From positions 1 through 19,197 of the forward strand of contig JALUUN010000028.1 of the NCBI GenBank assembly GCA_027021325.1: a DNA stretch of 19,197 nucleotides, in the 5' to 3' direction. The position numbers were made by a program, and so were the translations under genes. Position 1 is the first letter of the stretch, and each line of letters begins with the position of its first letter. Positions 14,797-19,197 of this stretch are shown piece by piece. Origin of the DNA: Planctomycetota bacterium. Its GTDB lineage: Bacteria; Planctomycetota; UBA1135. The notes under the pieces are model-generated. The model did no database searches. It saw only the letters and a program-made list of their open reading frames with translations, and had not been told where the DNA came from.

Positions 14797-15171
14797 TCAG
14801 AAGCGCAGGCCGCCCTCCCGGGCGGCGTCGGCCAGGGCCTTCACCCGGCCGTGGTACAGGTAGCGGCCGCGATCGAAGACCACGACCTCGACGCCCGCCT
14901 CGCGGGCCCGGGCGGCGACGCGGGCACCCACGAGGGCTGCCTGCTCCACCTTCTTCCTGCCCGCCAGCTCCTTGCGGAGATCGGGCTCGAGGGTGCTGGC
15001 CGCGGCCAGCGTGCGGCCGCTCAGGTCGTCGATCACCTGGGCGGAGATGTGCTTGTGGCTGCGGAAGACGCTCAGACGCGGCCGCTCCGTGACGGCGCGC
15101 AGCCGCCGGCGAACGCCAAGTTCCTTGCGCTGGCGCTTCTTCCACTTCCTTCGTTGCTGCAGATGGTCCAT
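14797..15171 (-). CDS. rplR: 50S ribosomal protein L18 (uL18)
   Basis: A 124-residue L18. The region TERPRLSVFRSHKHISAQVI is the family signature. It is followed by GRTLAAASTLEPDLR and the C-terminal VVVFDRGRYLYHGRVKALAD plus AAREGGLRF, which is near-invariant in bacterial L18. L18 binds 5S rRNA with L5 and L25 in the central protuberance. The N-terminus (MDHLQQRRKWKKRQRKELG) is basic and slightly longer than in E. coli (117 residues). It lies 15 bases after rplF and 18 before rpsE. Confidence 0.98.
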   Translation of the reverse strand: MDHLQQRRKWKKRQRKELGVRRRLRAVTERPRLSVFRSHKHISAQVIDDLSGRTLAAASTLEPDLRKELAGRKKVEQAALVGARVAARAREAGVEVVVFDRGRYLYHGRVKALADAAREGGLRF

Positions 15172-15186
15172 GTTCCTTCACCTCGC

Positions 15187-15729
15187 TCACGCCAGCGACT
15201 TGCCGACCTTGCGGCGGACCTCTTCACCCTGGTAGCGGATGCCCTTGCCCTTGTAGGGCTCCGGCGGACGGACGCGACGCAGGTTGGCGGCGAACTGCCC
15301 GACCGCCTGCTTGTCCGCACCACGAACGATGATCGTCTGTGGATTCGGCACCTCGACCTCGATCCCCGGCGGGGGATCGAGGCTGACGGGATGGCAGAAG
15401 CCGATCTGCATCTCCACTCCGTTACCGCTCTTCTTGACGTTCCAGCCGGTACCCACGATCTCCAGGGTCCGGCTGAAACCTTCGGTCACACCCTGCACCA
15501 TGTTGGCCAGGTGGGCCCGAACCAGGCCGTGGAGGGCCCTCCCCTGCCGCTCGGATCCGGCGCCGGTGCGGACGACCTTCGCCTGCCCGTCCTCGACCTC
15601 GACGGTCACCTCCGGGAACAAGGGAAAGCCGAGTTCACCCTTGGGCCCACGGACGCGCACCTCCGAGGGGCCGACCTGCACTTCCACGCCAGCGGGAAGG
15701 GCTACGGGCTTCTTGCCGATGAGGGACAT
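15187..15729 (-). CDS. rplF: 50S ribosomal protein L6 (uL6)
   Basis: A 180-residue L6. The N-terminus is MSLIGKKPVALPAGVEVQ, matching the usual MSRIGKxPI start. The C-terminal motif RVRPPEPYKGKGIRYQGEEV is diagnostic. The frame is open 8 codons upstream to a TTG at 15753, but the ATG at 15729 is preferred because AGGAGG lies 9 bases upstream and the protein then begins exactly as in the family. L6 binds the sarcin-ricin loop region near the elongation-factor site. It follows rpsH by 27 bases. Confidence 0.98.
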   Translation of the reverse strand: MSLIGKKPVALPAGVEVQVGPSEVRVRGPKGELGFPLFPEVTVEVEDGQAKVVRTGAGSERQGRALHGLVRAHLANMVQGVTEGFSRTLEIVGTGWNVKKSGNGVEMQIGFCHPVSLDPPPGIEVEVPNPQTIIVRGADKQAVGQFAANLRRVRPPEPYKGKGIRYQGEEVRRKVGKSLA

Positions 15730-15738
15730 CTCTCCAAT

Positions 15739-15744
15739 CCTCCT
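15739..15744 (-). promoter_or_regulatory. Shine-Dalgarno that sets the rplF start
   Basis: The minus strand reads AGGAGG here, 9 bases before the ATG at 15729. It lies inside the longer possible open frame that begins at 15753, so it argues for the shorter 180-residue L6. Confidence 0.75.
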
Positions 15745-15756
15745 GGAACGCAATTC

Positions 15757-16158
15757 CTAGAACACGGTGCAGAGGACCTCTCCTCCGACCCCCAGCTCCG
15801 CAGCCTTGCGCCCGGACATCACTCCTTTGTTCGTGGACAGGACGGCGGTGCCCAGTCCACGCTTCACCACCGGGATCTCGCGAACCCCTGCGTACACCCG
15901 GCAGCCGGGCTTCGAGACGCGTCGGATCTCGGTGATGGCCGGAACACCGTCCCGGTCATAGCGCAGCTTCAGGCGCAAGAGGGGGAAGCCTCGTTCGTCC
16001 TGGCCGCTCTCGACCTCCTCCAGGTACCCGGCCTCCTTCAGGACCAGGGCCACCGCGGCCTTCATCCGCGAGGAAGGGATTTCCACCACCTTGCGCCGCA
16101 CCAGGATCCCGTTCCGGATCCGGGTGAGCATGTCGGCGATCGGGTCGGTCATGGTCAT
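15757..16158 (-). CDS. rpsH: 30S ribosomal protein S8 (uS8)
   Basis: A 133-residue S8 starting MTMTDPIADMLTRIRNG, the standard N-terminus. The C-terminal GLGTAVLSTNKGVMSGRKAA and ELGVGGEVLCTVF form the 16S rRNA-binding signature. S8 binds helix 21 of 16S rRNA and, in E. coli, represses the spc operon at the rplE start; no S8-like site was identified here by eye. The start at 16158 is preceded by GGAGGAG about 11-13 bases upstream. A second ATG two codons in (16152) is equally possible. It follows rpsN by 31 bases. Confidence 0.98.
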   Translation of the reverse strand: MTMTDPIADMLTRIRNGILVRRKVVEIPSSRMKAAVALVLKEAGYLEEVESGQDERGFPLLRLKLRYDRDGVPAITEIRRVSKPGCRVYAGVREIPVVKRGLGTAVLSTNKGVMSGRKAAELGVGGEVLCTVF

Positions 16159-16189
16159 GGCTGGCTCTTCTCCTCCGTTCCCTGGATGT

Positions 16190-16495
16190 TCACCAGGAGG
16201 CCTTCCGGACCCCGGGCAGGAAGCCTTCGTGGGCGAGCCGCCGGAACACGAGGCGAGAGACGCCGAAACGGCGGTAGTAGGCCCGCGGGCGGCCGGTGAT
16301 GCTGCAGCGGTTGCGCAGACGCACGGGACTGCTGTCCCTGGGCAGCCTGGCCAGCTGGTGGCTGGCCGCGATCTTCTCCTCCAGCGTCCGACTGGGATCG
16401 GCGACCACGGCCTTCAGGGCCGCTCGCCGCTCCGCGTAGCGGGCGACCAGCTTCTCGCGCCGGGCCTGCCGCAGGGTGACACTCTTCTTCGCCAT
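16190..16495 (-). CDS. rpsN: 30S ribosomal protein S14 (uS14, long non-zinc form)
   Basis: A 101-residue S14. The C-terminal half RLRNRCSITGRPRAYYRRFG followed by VSRLVFRRLAHEGFLPGVRK is diagnostic. The length of about 100 residues and the single Cys in the RCSITGR region identify the long form without the CxxC...CxxC zinc site. S14 lies in the 30S head near S3, S10 and S19. It follows rplE by only 3 bases, with no clear ribosome-binding site, so it is likely coupled to it. Confidence 0.97.
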   Translation of the reverse strand: MAKKSVTLRQARREKLVARYAERRAALKAVVADPSRTLEEKIAASHQLARLPRDSSPVRLRNRCSITGRPRAYYRRFGVSRLVFRRLAHEGFLPGVRKASW

Positions 16496-16498
16496 GGT

Positions 16499-17065
16499 TC
16501 AGTTGCTCTGCTCGTTTGCCGAGGGGCGCGGCCGCCGGAACGGCATGCCGAAGGCCGCCAGCAGCGCCTTGCCCTCCTCGTCGGTCCGGGCGGTGGTCAC
16601 AAAAGTGATGTTCATGCCCTGGAGATGATCCACCTTGTCCAGGTCAATCTCGGGAAACAAAGTCTGTTCCGTGAGGCCCAGGGAGTAGTTCCCGTGCCCG
16701 TCGAAGTGGTCCCTGAGGCCCCGGAAATCGCGGATCCGCGGCAGCACGACGCTGATCAGCCGGTCCATGAACTCGTACATCCTGGGGCCGCGCAGCGTCA
16801 CCATGCAGCCGATCGGCATACCCTCGCGAAGGCGGAAGCCGGATACCGAGCGCCTGGCGCGGGTGATCACGGCCTTCTGACCGGTGATCCGCGTGAGGTC
16901 CCGGGCGGCGTTCTCGACCATCGCCTTGTTCTGGGTGGCCTGGCCGACGCCCATGTTGACCACGATCTTGCTGAGGCGCGGAATCTGGAGCCGGTTGCGG
17001 TAGCCGAAGCGCTTCTCCAGCTCCGGTCCGATCTCCTGCCGGTATCTCTCGAGGAGGCGTGCCAT
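16499..17065 (-). CDS. rplE: 50S ribosomal protein L5 (uL5)
   Basis: A 188-residue L5. IPRLSKIVVNMGVGQATQNK is the family signature. ITRARRSVSGFRLREGMPIG, VTLRGPRMYEFMDRLISVVL and the C-terminal DHLQGMNITFVTTARTDEEG are typical. L5 binds 5S rRNA in the central protuberance and bridges to S13. The extra tail RRPRPSANEQSN slightly exceeds the 178-180 residues common elsewhere. It starts 5 bases after rplX. Confidence 0.98.
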   Translation of the reverse strand: MARLLERYRQEIGPELEKRFGYRNRLQIPRLSKIVVNMGVGQATQNKAMVENAARDLTRITGQKAVITRARRSVSGFRLREGMPIGCMVTLRGPRMYEFMDRLISVVLPRIRDFRGLRDHFDGHGNYSLGLTEQTLFPEIDLDKVDHLQGMNITFVTTARTDEEGKALLAAFGMPFRRPRPSANEQSN

Positions 17066-17070
17066 CGGTC

Positions 17071-17379
17071 TCAGTCGAACTTGGTGCCACAGGGAATGCC
17101 GACGCGCACCTTGCGCCCGCCGGACTGTTCGATCCGCACGCGCACCCCCTTCCCTGCCTTCTCGCTCCAGAGAAGGACGTTCGAGACATGGATGGGCATC
17201 TCCCGCTCGACGCGCCCGCCTTCCGGGTGCGTCGGCGTCCGCCGCAGGTGCTTGATACGGAGGTTCACGCCCTCGACCACGACGCGTCCCTGCGCGCGGT
17301 CGATGTGCAGGATGCGGCCGCGCATGCCCTTGTCGTTGCCGGCGATGACGACAACCTGGTCACCGGTCTTGAGGCGCAT
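17071..17379 (-). CDS. rplX: 50S ribosomal protein L24 (uL24)
   Basis: A 102-residue L24. The KOW motif is MRLKTGDQVVVIAGNDKGMR, continuing GRILHIDRAQGRVVVEGVNL. It contains the conserved VNL(R/K)xKH at NLRIKHLRR and the MPIHVSNV segment. L24 is an early assembly initiator that binds the 5' domain of 23S rRNA and lies near the exit tunnel. The ATG at 17379 shares its A with the rplN stop (TGATG). A GTG one codon upstream (17382) is possible but would leave only 4 bases to the Shine-Dalgarno. Confidence 0.97.
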   Translation of the reverse strand: MRLKTGDQVVVIAGNDKGMRGRILHIDRAQGRVVVEGVNLRIKHLRRTPTHPEGGRVEREMPIHVSNVLLWSEKAGKGVRVRIEQSGGRKVRVGIPCGTKFD

Positions 17380-17747
17380 CACACCACCTCCTGGGCCAGA
17401 GAAACGATCTTCATGTACTGGCGTTCACGGAGTTCGCGCGCCACGGCGCCGAAGATCCGTGTGCCCTTCGGGTTGCCTTCGTTGTCCACCAGGACCAGGG
17501 CGTTGCCGTCGAAGCGGACGTAGCTCCCATCCTTTCGCCGGACACGCTTCTTGGTGCGCACCACCACGCCGCGCACGACCTGGCCGGTCTTCACGTCGGA
17601 ACCGGGCAGAGCCTTCTTCACCGAGGCGATGACGACGTCCCCGAGGCTGGCGTAACGGCGGTTGGTACCGCCGAGCACCTTGATGCACTGGACTTCCTTG
17701 GCGCCGCTGTTGTCAGCGACGTCGAGCCGGGTCTGCATCTGGATCAT
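17379..17747 (-). CDS. rplN: 50S ribosomal protein L14 (uL14)
   Basis: A 122-residue L14, exactly the conserved length. MIQMQTRLDVADNSGAKEVQ followed by CIKVLGG is the N-terminal signature; VVRTKKRVRRKDGSYVRFDG and NALVLVDNEGNPKGTRIFGA are typical. It ends RQYMKIVSLAQEVV. L14 lies at the subunit interface, contacting 16S helix 14 (bridge B8). It follows rpsQ by 41 bases and is translationally overlapped with rplX. Confidence 0.99.
   Translation of the reverse strand: MIQMQTRLDVADNSGAKEVQCIKVLGGTNRRYASLGDVVIASVKKALPGSDVKTGQVVRGVVVRTKKRVRRKDGSYVRFDGNALVLVDNEGNPKGTRIFGAVARELRERQYMKIVSLAQEVV
17387..17392 (-). promoter_or_regulatory. Shine-Dalgarno of rplX inside the end of rplN
   Basis: The minus strand reads AGGAGG, 7 bases before the ATG at 17379 and within the last codons of rplN. 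It supports ATG rather than the GTG at 17382 as the rplX start. Confidence 0.75.
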
Positions 17748-17788
17748 GGCTGCTCTCTCCTCTGTTCCCTGGCCGGAGCCCGGCGGAC

Positions 17789-18070
17789 TCAGGCCCTGGG
17801 GGCCTCCTCGAGAACCTGGACCAGCCGCCAGCGCTTGAGCTTGCTGAGCGGCCGGGTTGCCATGATCTCGACCACGTCCCCCTGCCGGGCATGGTTGTCG
17901 GGATCATGGGCGTAGTACTTCTTGCGCACCCGCACGACCTTCCGATAGAGCGGGTGGCTGGTGGTCCTCTCCACGAGGACCACGATGGTGCGGTCCATCT
18001 TGTCCGAGACCACCTTGCCGCGGAGGGTCTTCCGCGCGCGGGTCTTGCCGGCCTGGGTGGGTTCGTTCAT
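17789..18070 (-). CDS. rpsQ: 30S ribosomal protein S17 (uS17)
   Basis: A 93-residue S17. The OB-fold core is LRGKVVSDKMDRTIVVLVER, followed by HPLYRKVVRVRKKYYAHDPD, the family signature, then GDVVEIMATRPLSKLKRWRL. S17 binds 16S rRNA early in assembly of the 30S body. The start MNEPTQAGKTRARKTLRGK at 18070 is chosen because the frame upstream, though open, lacks family similarity. It follows rpmC by 47 bases and precedes rplN by 41. Confidence 0.97.
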   Translation of the reverse strand: MNEPTQAGKTRARKTLRGKVVSDKMDRTIVVLVERTTSHPLYRKVVRVRKKYYAHDPDNHARQGDVVEIMATRPLSKLKRWRLVQVLEEAPRA

Positions 18071-18117
18071 GGCGGGTCTTGTCTTGCCTGGGCCAGGGTC
18101 GGTGCTCGAACGGACGG

Positions 18118-18330
18118 TCAGCGCGGCTCCTGGCCGCGGAGCCGGAGCTCGCGCTCCCGGAGAATGGTCTTCATGCGGGCGATGTCCCTCCGGTGGCGCC
18201 GGATCCGCGCGGGATCCGGATTGCCCTCCATCAGGGAACGGAACTTCATGTCGAAGAGCTCTTTCTCCAGGTTCTGGAGGTCGAAGAGAATCTCCTGATC
18301 GTCTTTGCCGCGAATCTCCTGGGGCTTCAT
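18118..18330 (-). CDS. rpmC: 50S ribosomal protein L29 (uL29)
   Basis: A 70-residue, mostly helical protein. MKPQEIRGKDDQEILFDLQN begins the first helix; LEKELFDMKFRSLMEGNPDP is the turn region typical of L29; RRHRRDIARMKTILRERELR is the second helix. L29 lies at the peptide exit with L23 and forms part of the SRP and trigger-factor docking site. It starts 15 bases after rplP, in the standard rplP-rpmC-rpsQ order. Confidence 0.96.
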   Translation of the reverse strand: MKPQEIRGKDDQEILFDLQNLEKELFDMKFRSLMEGNPDPARIRRHRRDIARMKTILRERELRLRGQEPR

Positions 18331-18345
18331 CGCTCCGCTCCTGCC

Positions 18346-18855
18346 TCACATGTGCTTGCGGGTGACCATGCGGCAGCGCACGGGCATCTTGTGCGCGACA
18401 CGGTTGAAGGCCTTGCGGGCGGTGACTTCATCCACACCGCCCCCGAGTTCGTAGAGGATGGTCCCGGGCTTGACCACGGCGACCCAGCGGTCCACGTCCC
18501 CTTTGCCCGAGCCCATTCGCACCTCCAGGGGCTTGGCGGTGACCGACTTGTGCGGGAACACCCGGATCCAGATCTTGCCGTCACCGGCGGCGCGGTTGCA
18601 GGCCACGCGGCCGGCCTCGATGGTGCGTGCGCTCAGCCAGCACCACTCCAGGGCCTGCAGACCGTAGTCGCCGAAGACCACGCGGTTGCCGCGCGTCGCC
18701 TTGGCCCGGCACGGCCCCTTGGTCGGCTTCGGCTGCCCCTTCCGGTGCAGTTTGCGCCCCGCCGGCCCGCGGCCGCCCTGGAAAGGTGTTCCGTAGGTCC
18801 CCTTGATCTTGCCGCGCTGGGTCTTGCGGTACTTGACTCGCTTGGGCATCAACAT
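18346..18855 (-). CDS. rplP: 50S ribosomal protein L16 (uL16) with N-terminal insertion
   Basis: A 169-residue L16, longer than the usual 136-144. It begins MLMPKRVKYRKTQRGKIKG and, after an extra stretch at residues 20-51, resumes with the family sequence KATRGNRVVFGDYGLQALE. RMGSGKGDVDRWVAVVKPGT and the C-terminal FNRVAHKMPVRCRMVTRK are typical. Removing the insertion leaves 137 residues, exactly the norm. L16 contacts the A- and P-site tRNA elbows and helps shape the peptidyl-transferase centre. The start at 18855 gives the canonical MLMPKR; the frame upstream is open but unlike the family. The insertion is in frame with normal codon use. Confidence 0.96.
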   Translation of the reverse strand: MLMPKRVKYRKTQRGKIKGTYGTPFQGGRGPAGRKLHRKGQPKPTKGPCRAKATRGNRVVFGDYGLQALEWCWLSARTIEAGRVACNRAAGDGKIWIRVFPHKSVTAKPLEVRMGSGKGDVDRWVAVVKPGTILYELGGGVDEVTARKAFNRVAHKMPVRCRMVTRKHM

Positions 18856-18874
18856 GGCGGTTCCTCCTCGCGGC

Positions 18875-19197
18875 TCAGAAGTCCTGGGCCTTCGGGGCGT
18901 AGATCCAGACCTTGATGCCCAGTACGCCGTAGGTGGTCTTGGCCTCGGCGAAGCCGTAACCGCAACGGGCATCGAGGGTCTGGAGCGGAATGCGGCCGGA
19001 GCGCTGGGTCAGCGTGCGGCTCATCTCAGCACCATCGATGCGTCCGCTGACCTGGATCTTCACGCCGTCGGCGCCGGCATTCATGCTGTTCTCCAGGACA
19101 CGCTTGATCTGGCGGCGCGGAGAGACCCGGCGTTCGATGGCAGCCGCCAGGTTCTCGGCAACCGTCTGGGCGTCCAGGTCCCAGTGCCGGACCTCCT
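18875..19197 (-). CDS. rpsC: 30S ribosomal protein S3 (uS3), C-terminal part
   Basis: The last 106 residues are visible; the N-terminus lies beyond the right edge. LDAQTVAENLAAAIERRVSP followed by RRQIKRVLENSMNAGADGVK belongs to the end of the KH domain and the start of the C-terminal domain. VSGRIDGAEMSRTLTQRSGR followed by AKTTYGVLGIKVWIY is the S3 signature. S3 lines the mRNA entry tunnel with S4 and S5. It ends 19 bases before rplP, the standard S10-operon order, so rplV and others probably lie upstream outside the window. Confidence 0.98.
   Translation of the reverse strand, partial: EVRHWDLDAQTVAENLAAAIERRVSPRRQIKRVLENSMNAGADGVKIQVSGRIDGAEMSRTLTQRSGRIPLQTLDARCGYGFAEAKTTYGVLGIKVWIYAPKAQDF

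Noticed and set aside
12364..16299. Long plus-strand open frames opposite secY, adk and the spc genes (12364-14040 and 14506-16299)
   Set aside because: They lie antisense to clearly recognised ribosomal genes and secY and show His/Asp/Gly-rich low-complexity translations with no motif.
16499..17065. S8 autoregulatory site near the rplE start
   Set aside because: I could not identify a helix-21-like structure by eye in the rplX-rplE junction; without folding tools it cannot be supported.

Overview
The window is a GC-rich, densely coding bacterial chromosome segment of about 19 kb, made almost entirely of core information-processing genes. All protein genes are intact except the two cut by the window edges (ybaB at the left, rpsC at the right). 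I see no mobile element, CRISPR array or phage gene, and no stretch above 300 bases without a gene. The phylum cannot be fixed from the sequence. A bacterial-type spc/alpha cluster without rpsD and rpmD, a non-zinc S14, and a sphingolipid-type PLP synthase point loosely to a high-GC PVC- or FCB-like lineage; this is inference only.

Region 1 (1-3010, minus strand), in transcription order: tRNA-Arg(ACG), tadA, tRNA-Ser(CGA), tRNA-Ser(GGA), the SRP RNA (ffs), dnaX and ybaB (partial). TadA is the deaminase whose known substrate is tRNA-Arg(ACG), which lies just upstream of it. The SRP RNA ends only about 22 bases before the dnaX start.

Region 2 (3051-8965): an extended SDR / NAD-dependent epimerase-like gene (minus) diverges from a PLP-dependent alpha-oxoamine synthase resembling serine palmitoyltransferase (plus). 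The synthase is followed by dnaE (plus), which has an intact PHP domain. The synthase/SDR pair could make a ketosphinganine-like product and reduce it, but substrates cannot be read from the sequence.

Region 3 (9060-19197, minus strand): a 10-kb ribosomal cluster in the order rpsC(partial)-rplP-rpmC-rpsQ-rplN-rplX-rplE-rpsN-rpsH-rplF-rplR-rpsE-rplO-secY-adk-infA-rpmJ-rpsM-rpsK-rpoA-rplQ. It corresponds to the end of S10, all of spc, and alpha. Gaps are 3-64 bases, and two gene pairs share a TGATG stop-start. rpmD (L30), map and rpsD (S4) are missing from their usual places. L16 carries an insertion of about 32 residues, and IF-1 carries a C-terminal tail of about 20 residues, 12 of them Arg. 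A strong GC hairpin lies between the convergent ends of dnaE and rplQ.

No wholly new system is evident. The points most worth checking are the L16 insertion, the IF-1 tail, the oxoamine synthase/SDR pair, and the tRNA/tadA/SRP RNA/dnaX cluster with a possible competing hairpin at the SRP RNA 5' end.
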